Assembly: GCA_910578585.1 (NCBI GenBank)
Contig: CAJTRG010000009.1
Coordinates: forward strand, 36,925-100,924
DNA: 64,000 nucleotides
Origin: an uncultured Mailhella sp.
GTDB taxonomy: Bacteria; Desulfobacterota; Desulfovibrionia; Desulfovibrionales; Desulfovibrionaceae
Direction: 5' to 3'
The notes under the pieces were generated by a model, which saw only the letters and a list, made by a program, of their open reading frames with translations, did no database searches and was not told where the DNA came from. The translations under genes and the position numbers were made by a program. This document shows positions 25,180-33,782 of this stretch, one piece after another (the first letter of the stretch is position 1; each line of letters starts with the position of its first letter).

Positions 25180-26108
25180 TTTATTTCCTCATTGTATAAA
25201 TGTTCCAGGATTTCCCTGCCGCCGTTGTCTAAAATTTTTCTGGCAAGGTTTTCTCCCAATGCAATGCGATTTTGAACGCTGTCTTCTAACGTATAGCGAA
25301 TGATTTTGCTTGCGTCAGATTCTGCCACAAGTCCTTCTAAAATGAGCGTATCGCCTTTGAGCTCTGAATGGGAAGCAATGGGAACCTGGCAGCCACCGTC
25401 AAGAGATTTGAGAAAAGACCGTTCTGCTTCAACACAAATTTGCGTTTCTTTGTGATTAAGAAAAGCAATAAGGTCGATGATATCTTGTCTGTCTTCACGA
25501 ATTTCAATGCCTAAAGCACCTTGCCCGCAGGCAGGCAAAAATTCCGGTGCAGTCAGTTTTACCTGATAGGGAACAGATAAACCCAGACGTTTCATGCCGG
25601 CTGAAGCCAGGATAATTGCATCAAATTCGCCGTTCAGCATTTTATTGATACGTGTCTGTACGTTTCCGCGAAGCATTTTAATGGTTAAATCCGGGCGGAG
25701 CGTTAAAATTTGTGCTTGTCTGCGTAGGCTGCTTGTGCCTAGAACTGCCTTCTGAGGCAGTTCGTTCAGGTTTTTATAATTTTTGGAAAGAAAGACATCG
25801 TATCTGTCTTCCCGTTCAGGAATTGCGCCTAAAATAAGTTTAGGAGGCAGAATCATGGGCACATCTTTCATGCTGTGCACGGCTAAATCCGCACTGCCGG
25901 AAAGCAGGGCATCTTCAATTTCTTTGACAAAAAGCCCCTTTCCGCCCACTTTTGCCAGCGGCACATCTAAAATAATATCACCTTTTGTTTTAATGATACT
26001 TAATTCGACTTCCAAGTCTTTGTATTTATTTTCTAAAAGTTCTTTGATGTGGTTGGCCTGCCATAAAGCCAAAGCACTGCCGCGGGTTGCAATAGTAATT
26101 TTTTTCAT
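25176..26108 (-). CDS. hemC: Porphobilinogen deaminase (hydroxymethylbilane synthase)
   Basis: 310 residues, full length. It joins four porphobilinogens into hydroxymethylbilane, the precursor of siroheme, heme and cobalamin. The N-terminus is ATRGSALALWQANHIKE. Substrate-binding arginines lie in GTSSLRRQAQI near 128 and MLRGNVQTRINK near 146. The dipyrromethane-cofactor Cys is in LDGGCQVPIASH near 240. No other heme genes are adjacent; the next gene is a Lon-like protease. Confidence 0.97.
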   Translation of the reverse strand: MKKITIATRGSALALWQANHIKELLENKYKDLEVELSIIKTKGDIILDVPLAKVGGKGLFVKEIEDALLSGSADLAVHSMKDVPMILPPKLILGAIPEREDRYDVFLSKNYKNLNELPQKAVLGTSSLRRQAQILTLRPDLTIKMLRGNVQTRINKMLNGEFDAIILASAGMKRLGLSVPYQVKLTAPEFLPACGQGALGIEIREDRQDIIDLIAFLNHKETQICVEAERSFLKSLDGGCQVPIASHSELKGDTLILEGLVAESDASKIIRYTLEDSVQNRIALGENLARKILDNGGREILEHLYNEEIK

Positions 26109-26153
26109 TGATAATCCTTAAAATGATATTAAATCAATTTTCAAAATTAACTA

Positions 26154-26405
26154 TTAGTGTCCGCAGGTTGCGCATGAGCCGCCGGAACAGCCTGCACAGG
26201 CACTGGAGCCGGAGCCGGCTTGGCTTGACATGCTTGGAATATCAATATTGGAACCGCCTGCATGTTTGCTTCTGCAAGGTCTGGAAATAAGTTTTTCTGT
26301 TTTTAAGCTGGAACAATTGGGGCAGGGAGGCAACTCTGTTTGAGAAAAGACAAGTTCTTCAAATTGGGTATCACAATTTAAACAATGAAATTCATAAAGA
26401 GGCAT
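26154..26405 (-). CDS. FmdB-type zinc-ribbon protein
   Basis: 83 residues. The N-terminal zinc ribbon MPLYEFHCLNC...CPNC is the FmdB/CxxC_CxxC_SSSS regulatory-domain pattern. The C-terminal tail is Ser/Gly-rich with a cluster of four further Cys and a final His (CAGC, CATCGH), common in this family. Function is unknown in most bacteria. It is probably the first gene of the minus-strand unit with hemC, which starts 45 nt downstream. Confidence 0.85.
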   Translation of the reverse strand: MPLYEFHCLNCDTQFEELVFSQTELPPCPNCSSLKTEKLISRPCRSKHAGGSNIDIPSMSSQAGSGSSACAGCSGGSCATCGH

Positions 26406-26575
26406 ATTAACTTCCTATAAAAAATTTTTTCTTAGTATAGGGCAAATAGTTTAAATTTTCAATATAAACGGGACAAAGTTTTAAATTAATTTATCGTTTT
26501 GACAAATATTGACAAAACTTGAAATTGTGCGATTTTAAAACCATTAATTATGCAATAAATGTAAAAGGAATTTTT

Positions 26576-27010
26576 ATGCGATATATCAGATATGTTATTT
26601 GTTTGCTTCTTTTTGTAAATTTGATTTTTGCAGGTTATGCCTATGCACTTGATGAAAAATTGGAATTTATGGACGTAACTCTTCCACTCAATTGGGAAGT
26701 GGTAAAATCCACAAGTGATCAGGTTGAATTTGCCAATAGAGGGCAGCAGGCTCGTTTTATTTTCAAGAAAGTTCCTGTGTATAATGTTTCCATAGAGGAT
26801 TATGCAAGAGCTCTGATGAAAGCTCATTCAGGTTTTAATTTCACCAGACGTACCAATACCATTTATTATTTTGAATATATGTATGGTTATAACAGCGCCT
26901 GGACTTTAGTGGAATATTATAATGGACGCAGGGATATGCTGACCATACAAACAGGCATTGGCGAAAGCAATGATTTTGTGAACATTATGGATTCTATTGT
27001 CTTGAAATAA
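26576..27010 (+). CDS. Small exported protein of unknown function
   Basis: 144 residues from ATG 26576, which has an AAAGGAA Shine-Dalgarno. A longer frame from TTG 26519 would put 19 residues before the signal peptide and is rejected. Signal peptide about 1-24 (RYIRYVICLLLFVNLIFAG-like, then YAYA). The mature part is mixed alpha/beta with a Tyr-rich centre (YYFEYMYGYNSAW) and no Cys. I do not recognise the family. Two tandem TTGACA hexamers 10 nt apart lie at 26499 and 26509, but no clear -10 matches them. Confidence 0.75.
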   Translation: MRYIRYVICLLLFVNLIFAGYAYALDEKLEFMDVTLPLNWEVVKSTSDQVEFANRGQQARFIFKKVPVYNVSIEDYARALMKAHSGFNFTRRTNTIYYFEYMYGYNSAWTLVEYYNGRRDMLTIQTGIGESNDFVNIMDSIVLK

Positions 27011-27099
27011 AAATTACAAAATTGTAAATAGTCTGTGAAATTTTTGTCAGAAAATTTAATTTTTCAATAAAAATTTTTTTAAATAACCTATATTTCTCT

Positions 27100-27128
27100 A
27101 GACATTTATCGGTGTTTATTTTATAGTG
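27100..27128 (+). promoter_or_regulatory. Promoter of the amino-acid binding protein gene
   Basis: TAGACA (27100-27105) and TATAGT (27123-27128) are separated by 17 nt, giving a leader of about 70 nt. Confidence 0.6.
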
Positions 27129-27204
27129 CAATCAGTTTAGGAGATTTTTCATTTTTGAAAAATTATTTTGTCTAACAATATAAAATATTTGTTTCGGAGT
27201 TGAA

Positions 27205-27954
27205 ATGAAAAAGATTTTATCTTCATTGTGCCTGGCTTTGGCTTTGCTTATGGGTCAACAAGCTCAAGCTGCTGATGATGCTGTTGTAATTGCTACAAAC
27301 CCAACATGGCCACCCATGGAATATGTTGACATGGATAAAAAAATTGTTGGTTTTGAAATCGACCTTCTCGATGCAATTTGTGAAGCAGCTGGAATTAAAG
27401 CTACATGGAAAAACGCTGCCTGGGAAGGTATTTTTGGTGAAATCGAATCCCATAACGCTGATATTATTGCTTCTTGCGTAACTATTACAGAAGCTCGTCA
27501 AAAGAAATATCTCTTCTCTGAACCTATCTATAATCTTGTACAAGCTCTTGTTGTTCTTACCGACAGCCCAATTGCAGCTCCTGCTGATCTTAAAGGCGGA
27601 AAACGCGTAGGTATCCAAATCGGTACAACCGCTGGTGAAGCTTTGAAGAAACTTAATGTTGACTATGAACTTGTAACCTATGATGAAGTTGGTCTTGCTC
27701 TTGAAGACCTCGCAAACGGCCGTCTTGACGCTGTAATGTGCGATGACCCTGTTGCTAAATTCTATGCCAGCCAAAAAGAAGGTTATCAAGGTAAAATGAA
27801 GATTGCTTTCTCAAGCGGTGACCCAGAAGTTATTGGTTTCTTGGTATTGAAAGAAAGAACAGCCCTTATGGATAAATTGAGCGCTGGCTTCAAGGCAATC
27901 AAAGAAAACGGCAAAGAAAAAGAAATTTATACCAAATGGTTTGGTAATTTCTAA
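27205..27954 (+). CDS. Periplasmic amino-acid-binding protein (ABC family 3)
   Basis: 249 residues. Signal peptide about 1-22 (LCLALALLMGQQAQA). The SBP_bac_3 core shows ATNPTWPPMEYVD near 30, GFEIDLLDAI near 50, and the substrate-contacting SCVTITEARQKKYLFSEPIY near 91-110. It probably binds a polar or basic amino acid. There is no permease or ATPase gene next to it; a promoter lies upstream and a terminator 27 nt after the stop, so it is a single-gene unit. Codon use looks optimised (highly expressed type). Confidence 0.92.
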   Translation: MKKILSSLCLALALLMGQQAQAADDAVVIATNPTWPPMEYVDMDKKIVGFEIDLLDAICEAAGIKATWKNAAWEGIFGEIESHNADIIASCVTITEARQKKYLFSEPIYNLVQALVVLTDSPIAAPADLKGGKRVGIQIGTTAGEALKKLNVDYELVTYDEVGLALEDLANGRLDAVMCDDPVAKFYASQKEGYQGKMKIAFSSGDPEVIGFLVLKERTALMDKLSAGFKAIKENGKEKEIYTKWFGNF

Positions 27955-27980
27955 TTCATAAATTTGCAAACAACATAACA

Positions 27981-28008
27981 AAGGCGGCTTCATCCGAGGC
28001 CGCCTTTT
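27981..28008 (+). terminator. Terminator of the binding-protein gene
   Basis: AAGGCGGC / GCCGCCTT with a 10-nt loop, then T. Confidence 0.85.
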
Positions 28009-28045
28009 CTGTATCATATGGATATTGTTTTAAATTTTATAGAAA

Positions 28046-28753
28046 TTATTCCAAATTATCCATTTTAAATTGAAAATAGTTCTTATATTCTGCCATTAAA
28101 TGGTGGGAAAGCAGTTCAACAAGATTATCAATAGAAGGTTGTTTGATATTGCTTGTTTCGTTTTCCGGAAAAAAAATAGGGTAGTCACGCAAAAAGCCAA
28201 GCGTGGTATTGATAAGCATGAAAGCACTCAGTCTTGCCCGGGAGGGATTAATATTATTGGTTGCTTTGTTGATAATCACTTCAATGCTTGCGATAAGAGG
28301 TGAAAAAACATCACGATAGCCGGAAATATTATGGCTGTTCTTTTCATAAATATTTTGCAGAAGGAAGAGAGAATGTCCTGCAATTTGTTCCAAACCAATA
28401 AACTTTATGGCTAATGCATTGATTTCATTTGCTAAGAGTTGAAAAAGTTCTTTACCTTCTATGTCACCATTGGCAAGAGATTCCAGTTTATTTACAGAAG
28501 GTGTCAGAAGTTCAATCAGGCGGTCTTTGACTCGCTTAATGGCTGCTTCATAGAGGCCTTGTTTGCCCCCAAAATGGAAAGTGATAAGCCCTAAATTACA
28601 TTTAGCGGCTTCTGCCAGGGCACGGGTATTGGTTGCTTTATAGCCATTTTGCCCAAAAAGGCGAATTGCTTCAATAACGAGTTTTTCGCGAGTTGCTTCG
28701 CCTTTGAGTTTTCGCTGATCTGTTGTCTTGTTTGTTTTTTGATTTTTCTTCAT
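28046..28753 (-). CDS. TetR-family transcriptional regulator
   Basis: 235 residues with a Lys/Gln/Thr-rich start. The TetR helix-turn-helix is at about 20-66 (REKLVIEAIRLFGQNGY, TRALAEAAKCNLGLITFHF, KQGLYEAAIKRV). The C-terminal half is helical and ligand-binding in type; no ligand is predictable. It is divergent from the sirtuin gene across 144 nt, so it may control that gene as well as itself. The late Met-poor N-terminus and the ATG at 28751-28753 are the only sensible start. Confidence 0.88.
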   Translation of the reverse strand: MKKNQKTNKTTDQRKLKGEATREKLVIEAIRLFGQNGYKATNTRALAEAAKCNLGLITFHFGGKQGLYEAAIKRVKDRLIELLTPSVNKLESLANGDIEGKELFQLLANEINALAIKFIGLEQIAGHSLFLLQNIYEKNSHNISGYRDVFSPLIASIEVIINKATNNINPSRARLSAFMLINTTLGFLRDYPIFFPENETSNIKQPSIDNLVELLSHHLMAEYKNYFQFKMDNLE

Positions 28754-28897
28754 ATGTATACAAGCTTAAAGTAATTAGGTATTTTCTAAAAAATAGATTT
28801 TTTTGATAATAATGTCAATAAATTAATGTTAATCAAGTTTGTAATATTGCCAATAAATAAAAATTATTATAGAGTAACCAAATTAGAGGTTAATGCT

Positions 28898-29644
28898 ATG
28901 AAAGAAAATAATAAGGCACAAGAATTATTGAATATTATTCAAAAATCTAAACATGTGGCAGTGCTCACAGGCGCTGGCATTTCAACACTTTCAGGAATAC
29001 CGGATTTTCGCGGTGTTGGCGGCTTGTATTCCCGTAAAGATATTGATGCCAATAAGCTTTTCGATATCCATTATTTTAGAAAAGATCCCAGTTATTATTA
29101 CAAAAATACGCGTAATTTTTTGTATGAAGTGGCTGCAAAGCCTAATATTGTGCATGAAACACTTGCAAAAATGGAAGAAAAAGGGCTGATAAAAGCCATT
29201 ATTACGCAAAATATTGATTTGCTGCATCAAAAGGCTGGCTCCAAAACAGTTTTTGAACTGCATGGTTCACCCATGAAGCATTATTGCCTGTCCTGCGGCA
29301 AAGAATTTGATTTTGAGACTGTGCTTGCCATGATTCAGGAAAAGGAAGTACCTTCCTGTCCGCATTGCGGCGGTATTATCAAGCCAAGAATTGTCTTTTT
29401 TGGCGAATCGCTGCCTGAATATGATTTGGATAATGCTGAATATCACGCTAAGCATGCAGATTTCTTACTGGTGCTTGGCACAAGTTTAACCGTATATCCA
29501 GCAGCTGCCATTCCAGAAATTACCCACAGATCTGGAGGTAAGCTTGGCATTGTTAATGCTTCCCCTACCTATATTGACAGTGCTGCAATTTTTAAAGCTA
29601 ATGATTTAGGGGAAATTTTTGAAAATATTAATGTTTTGCTTTAA
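28898..29644 (+). CDS. NAD-dependent protein deacylase (Sir2 family)
   Basis: 248 residues from ATG 28898 (preceded by AGAGGT); a start 72 nt earlier lacks a Shine-Dalgarno and adds an unrelated hydrophobic stretch. Sirtuin motifs: GAGISTLSGIPDFRG near 24-38, TQNIDLLHQKAG near 108, catalytic His in ELHGS near 126, and a CxxC...CxxC zinc site near 134 and 158. The Tyr/Arg pair that defines SIRT5-like desuccinylases is not evident. It removes acyl groups from protein lysines and so can control acetyl-CoA-related enzymes. hslU follows after 23 nt. Confidence 0.92.
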   Translation: MKENNKAQELLNIIQKSKHVAVLTGAGISTLSGIPDFRGVGGLYSRKDIDANKLFDIHYFRKDPSYYYKNTRNFLYEVAAKPNIVHETLAKMEEKGLIKAIITQNIDLLHQKAGSKTVFELHGSPMKHYCLSCGKEFDFETVLAMIQEKEVPSCPHCGGIIKPRIVFFGESLPEYDLDNAEYHAKHADFLLVLGTSLTVYPAAAIPEITHRSGGKLGIVNASPTYIDSAAIFKANDLGEIFENINVLL

Positions 29645-29667
29645 TAAAATTTTACAAAGGATTATAT

Positions 29668-30981
29668 ATGAATGCTTTAACCCCCAGAGAAATTGTAAAC
29701 GAACTGGATAAATATATTATTGGACAGGAACAAGCCAAAAAAATGGTTGCTATTGCGGTGCGAAATCGCTGGCGCAGACAAAAGCTTGAACCAGAAATGC
29801 GCGATGAAATTGCCCCTAAAAATATTATTCTTATGGGGCCAACGGGCGTTGGGAAAACAGAAATTGCCAGACGTCTTGCAAAGCTGACAGGTGCGCCTTT
29901 TGTCAAGGTTGAAGCCACAAAATATACAGAAGTTGGCTATGTGGGCCGTGATGTTGAATCCATGATCCGTGATTTGCTGGATATTGGCATTAAACTTATT
30001 CGTGATGAAGAAAATCAACGCGTCAAAGCTCAGGCTGAAAAGGCTGCAGAAGAGCGTTTGCTTGATTTACTGATGCCCCATAATCCCAGTGAGGGCAGCC
30101 GTGAAACAACACGGGAAAAACTTCGTAATTTATGGCACTTGGGGCATTTGGATAATCATGAAGTGGAAATTGAAGTCAAAGAAACTTCACCGCAAATTGA
30201 TATGTTTGCCATGCCCGGCATGGATCAAATTGGCGATCAAATCAAAACCCTTATGGGCAAAATTTCTCCAGCCAAAACCCAGCGTAAGCGCTTGAAAACC
30301 AAGGCTGCCTACAATATTCTTTTGCAGCAGGAATGCGATAAGCTCATTGATGAAGACAAACTCATTGAAATTGCAAAAGAACGTGTTGAACAAAGCGGCA
30401 TTGTCTTTATTGATGAAATTGACAAGGTTGCCAGTTCTGCCAATACGCAAAGAAGTTCCGAAGTTTCCCGTGAAGGCGTGCAGCGCGACTTGCTTCCCAT
30501 TGTTGAAGGAAGTACGGTGAATACGAAATATGGCATGATCAAGACTGACCACATATTATTTATTGCTGCCGGGGCGTTCCATTTTAGCAAACCTTCTGAT
30601 TTAATTCCGGAATTGCAGGGACGTTTTCCTTTACGTGTGGAATTGCAGTCCCTTGGCAAAGATGAATTTTACCGCATTTTGACAGAGCCCGATAATTCTT
30701 TGCAAAAGCAATATACTGCGCTTTTGCAGACAGAAGATGTACAGCTTTCCTTTACTGAGGACGGCCTGCTTGAAATTGCCGCTTTTGCCGAAGAAATCAA
30801 TGCTGAATCAGAAAATATTGGGGCAAGACGGCTCTATACTATCTTGGAAAAAATTCTTTCTGATATTTCCTTTGAAGCGCCAGAACGAAAGTATCAACAC
30901 ATTGTTATCAATAAAGAGTATGTCAATGAACATTTGGATGATATCAGGGAAAATAAGGATTTAAGCCAATATATTTTATAA
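29668..30981 (+). CDS. hslU: ATP-dependent protease ATPase subunit HslU
   Basis: 437 residues, full length. AAA+ unfoldase of the HslUV protease. N-terminal LTPREIVNELDKYIIGQEQAKK, Walker A GPTGVGKTE near 57, the GYVGRDVESMIRDL pore segment near 91, an I-domain (about 110-235), Walker B IVFIDEIDK near 247, and a C-terminus (SQYIL) that docks into HslV. The gene for the peptidase HslV is not in the window. AAAGGAT lies before the ATG. Confidence 0.97.
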   Translation: MNALTPREIVNELDKYIIGQEQAKKMVAIAVRNRWRRQKLEPEMRDEIAPKNIILMGPTGVGKTEIARRLAKLTGAPFVKVEATKYTEVGYVGRDVESMIRDLLDIGIKLIRDEENQRVKAQAEKAAEERLLDLLMPHNPSEGSRETTREKLRNLWHLGHLDNHEVEIEVKETSPQIDMFAMPGMDQIGDQIKTLMGKISPAKTQRKRLKTKAAYNILLQQECDKLIDEDKLIEIAKERVEQSGIVFIDEIDKVASSANTQRSSEVSREGVQRDLLPIVEGSTVNTKYGMIKTDHILFIAAGAFHFSKPSDLIPELQGRFPLRVELQSLGKDEFYRILTEPDNSLQKQYTALLQTEDVQLSFTEDGLLEIAAFAEEINAESENIGARRLYTILEKILSDISFEAPERKYQHIVINKEYVNEHLDDIRENKDLSQYIL

Positions 30982-30986
30982 TTCGA

Positions 30987-31005
30987 GGGGCGTTTGCCCC
31001 CTTTT
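30987..31005 (+). terminator. Terminator of hslU
   Basis: GGGGCGTTTGCCCC followed by C and five T. It ends 9 nt before the next ATG. Confidence 0.75.
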
Positions 31006-31014
31006 TGTCTCAAT

Positions 31015-32529
31015 ATGAAAGAATATATAGTTGTTCAGCTGACAAGTATGAGCCATGATGGCAGGGCAGTGGGAAGGATAGAAAACTTGCCTGCTCTCAA
31101 CTTGTCCAATCAAGATTTGCTTTGTCAAAACGCGCAATATGCCGGTATGGTTGTTTTTGTGGAAAATGCCATTATTGGACAGACAGTGAGGGCTGAACTT
31201 ATCGAGATCAAAAAGAATTTTCTTTCAGCAAAATGTGTGGAAATTCTTGAGCAATCTCCTTTTGCAGCGTCTGGTATCTGCCCTCATCAAACGAAATGCG
31301 GTGGCTGTGCGTGGCAAAATATAGTCTATGAAAGGCAAGTCCTGGAAAAGGAAAATGCTATTAAAAATGCTCTGAAACGCCTTGGAAAAGTGCAGAATTT
31401 TGAAAAATGTTTCTATGGGCTTCTTTCTCCTTTATCTCATCCGACTGCTGCAGTAAGGCAAAATGAAACGATTTTTTATCGCAATAAAATGGAATTTGCC
31501 TTTGCAATGCAAAATGGAAAGCTGGCGCTTGGCTTGCGCAGGAAAAACAGCCATGAGCTGGTGGAAGTGACTGACTGCAAATTGCAGGATCCTCATGCCA
31601 TGAAAATTCTTGCTCTTTTGCGTTCTGTTTTGCAGGATTTTCAGTATGATTTTTATCGCTATGCCGTGCTGCGATTTTTTCAACATGCCTGGACAGTGGA
31701 ACTTATTACCTATCCTTTTTCAAAACAGCATAGAAAAGAAGAAGAGCAAAGTATTTTAGCGTGTTATGAGGCATTGAAAGATGAAATTGCAGGTTTTGTA
31801 CACAGTGAGCGAAAGTCCAAAACCGATGTTGCCTATGGAGAAAGAATTGTTCAAGAATTTGGTAAGACCATGCTTTATGAAAAGCTTACAATTTCTGGAC
31901 GAGAAATACAGTTCAAACTGGGCAACTCTGCATTTTTCCAAGTTAATTCTGCCATGGCAGAAATCTTGTATCAAGTTGTTTGTGATTTTGCGAGCGCGGT
32001 TTTGCCTGAGAAAAATGCCCATATCTGGGATTTTTATTGCGGCATTGGTTCTATTGGTCTGTCTCTTGCAAATTTATGTATTGAAAATAAAAAGAATTTT
32101 TCTTTGGAATATGTGAAAGAATTTTCTGCTGATACTCCAGGTTATTCCTATAAAAAGCCATTCTCGCTTGGAGTTGAGGTGGTTGAAAAAGCTATTCAAT
32201 TGGCAGAAGAAAATGCACAATTAAATCAATGTGCTTTTGCAAAATTTATTTGCTCAGCCAGTAAAAATTTACAGAAATTTTTTAAACAATATTCTTTACC
32301 TAATTTGCTGATTTTAGATCCACCCCGTTCCGGCATTGAAGATGAGGCTGTTTCTGCCATTTTACAGTATCAGCCGCAATTTTTAATCCTGGTCTCCTGC
32401 AATCCCACAACACTTGCCCGTGATCTTGCAAAACTCACACAAAAATATTCTATCAAAGCCATACAGGGCGTAGACTTATTCCCTCATACCCCCCATGTGG
32501 AAACCGTGGTGTTGGCTACACGGCAATAG
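31015..32529 (+). CDS. TrmA/RlmD-family RNA (uracil-5-)-methyltransferase
   Basis: 504 residues from ATG 31015; the TTG at 30994 lies inside the terminator. N-terminal TRAM domain (MSHDGRAVGRI). A 4Fe-4S ligand set lies in CPHQTKCGGCAWQN near 94-107 plus an upstream Cys. SAM site is WDFYCGIGSIGLSLA near 343, then DPPRSGIEDEAV near 438 and catalytic Cys in LVSCNPTTLARDL near 460. An insertion of about 25 residues (roughly 360-385) separates the SAM motif from the conserved GVEVVEKAI. RlmD- or RlmC-like rRNA methylation is likely. No Shine-Dalgarno is seen. Confidence 0.88.
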   Translation: MKEYIVVQLTSMSHDGRAVGRIENLPALNLSNQDLLCQNAQYAGMVVFVENAIIGQTVRAELIEIKKNFLSAKCVEILEQSPFAASGICPHQTKCGGCAWQNIVYERQVLEKENAIKNALKRLGKVQNFEKCFYGLLSPLSHPTAAVRQNETIFYRNKMEFAFAMQNGKLALGLRRKNSHELVEVTDCKLQDPHAMKILALLRSVLQDFQYDFYRYAVLRFFQHAWTVELITYPFSKQHRKEEEQSILACYEALKDEIAGFVHSERKSKTDVAYGERIVQEFGKTMLYEKLTISGREIQFKLGNSAFFQVNSAMAEILYQVVCDFASAVLPEKNAHIWDFYCGIGSIGLSLANLCIENKKNFSLEYVKEFSADTPGYSYKKPFSLGVEVVEKAIQLAEENAQLNQCAFAKFICSASKNLQKFFKQYSLPNLLILDPPRSGIEDEAVSAILQYQPQFLILVSCNPTTLARDLAKLTQKYSIKAIQGVDLFPHTPHVETVVLATRQ

Positions 32530-32530
32530 C

Positions 32531-33667
32531 TTATAAATACGTCAGTTTCAGTTTGCGGATTCTTTGCCAGGACTCATTGATACGGTCTTTAGAGATTTTG
32601 CCTTCGCTTACAAGTTCTGCAATGCAGTTGTAGACTTGTTCGGGGAGTTTGGGATCGTATTTGAAATTATTGCTGAAAAGCAGGATATCGTTACCTGCTG
32701 TGATTGCCTTGTAAATGCTTTCTTTGAGGGAATAATGTCTTACAATGGCGCCCATTTGCATATCATCAGTAATCACCACACCGTTAAATTTCATTTTTTG
32801 GCGCAACAGTTTGGTAATGCAGTTATAAGACAAACTGGCAGGGGCAGTATCCAGCTTTTTATGGTATACATGGGCAACCATAATCATACCGTCGTATTTT
32901 TTTTTGATAAATTCTGCATAGGGCAAAAGCTCTTTATCCTGCCATGCTGCCGTAATATCGGTGAAGCCTTCGTGTGTATCATTTATGGCATTGCCATGCC
33001 CCGGGAAATGCTTGATTGCCGGGATAATTCCGTTTTTCCTCATGGCTTTTGCATAGGCATAGGCGTGTTGAAAGGTTTTCAAAGCCGTTGCGTGAAAAGC
33101 TCGTTCTTTTGCTCCAATGGCAGGGGAATTAGGGTTGTGTAAATCAACGCAGGGAGCAAAATTGAGGTTAAAGCCGCATTCACTCAGTGCCGCAGCAATT
33201 TCTTTGGCCGCCTGAAAGGTATGTTCTTCATTATCTATTTTTCCTAAACTATAGGCAGTAGGATAATTTTTGAAACCGTTTTTGGAGCTTAAGCGCTGCA
33301 CTTTGCCGCCTTCCTGATCAACGCCGATAAATAAAGGATAAGGACTGGTCTTTTGTAATTCATTGATAAGATTAATAATTTGTGTTTTATTCGCCAAATT
33401 GTAAGGAACAATATTACCGTGTGTATAAAATAATATGATACCGCCGACTTTGCCTGCTGCAAGCATTTTTTGAATTTCAATGTCTTCATTCAGACTTTGT
33501 CCGCGCATGCCAAACATGAGCATTTGCCCAATCATTGCCTGCAAATTGCTATCAATTTTCTGTAATTGTTGTTCAGTCTGCTGATGAGCCTGTGTACTTG
33601 CAAAACTTTGGGTAGTATAGAAAAATGCCATTATTATAAAGAAGATAGCAGTAAAATAACGTTTCAT
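32531..33667 (-). CDS. nagZ: Exported beta-N-acetylhexosaminidase (NagZ/GH3)
   Basis: 378 residues from ATG 33665-33667 (AAAGGA upstream); the frame is open for 63 more codons, but those lack an RBS. Signal peptide about 1-24, no lipobox. GH3 signatures: GVDQEGGKVQRL near 114, KHFPGHGNAINDTHEG near 215 (NagZ His-loop) and the nucleophile Asp in VVITDDMQMGAI near 300. It removes GlcNAc from peptidoglycan fragments; with a signal peptide it acts outside the cytoplasm, unlike E. coli NagZ. Convergent with the RNA methyltransferase, one base between stops. Confidence 0.9.
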   Translation of the reverse strand: MKRYFTAIFFIIMAFFYTTQSFASTQAHQQTEQQLQKIDSNLQAMIGQMLMFGMRGQSLNEDIEIQKMLAAGKVGGIILFYTHGNIVPYNLANKTQIINLINELQKTSPYPLFIGVDQEGGKVQRLSSKNGFKNYPTAYSLGKIDNEEHTFQAAKEIAAALSECGFNLNFAPCVDLHNPNSPAIGAKERAFHATALKTFQHAYAYAKAMRKNGIIPAIKHFPGHGNAINDTHEGFTDITAAWQDKELLPYAEFIKKKYDGMIMVAHVYHKKLDTAPASLSYNCITKLLRQKMKFNGVVITDDMQMGAIVRHYSLKESIYKAITAGNDILLFSNNFKYDPKLPEQVYNCIAELVSEGKISKDRINESWQRIRKLKLTYL

Positions 33668-33782
33668 AGAAAATCCTTTTGTAAACTTTCGTTTTGAGTA
33701 TACTTTTTTATTGGCATTGTAAATAATCTTTTGTATACTTTTTCTGCTTACGCCGTATTGTGGCAGAGTGTTTGAGGTTATT

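Noticed and set aside
33668..33782. TPP riboswitch before the NMT1-like ABC importer
   Set aside because: The spacer is only about 115 nt and has none of the conserved TPP aptamer words.
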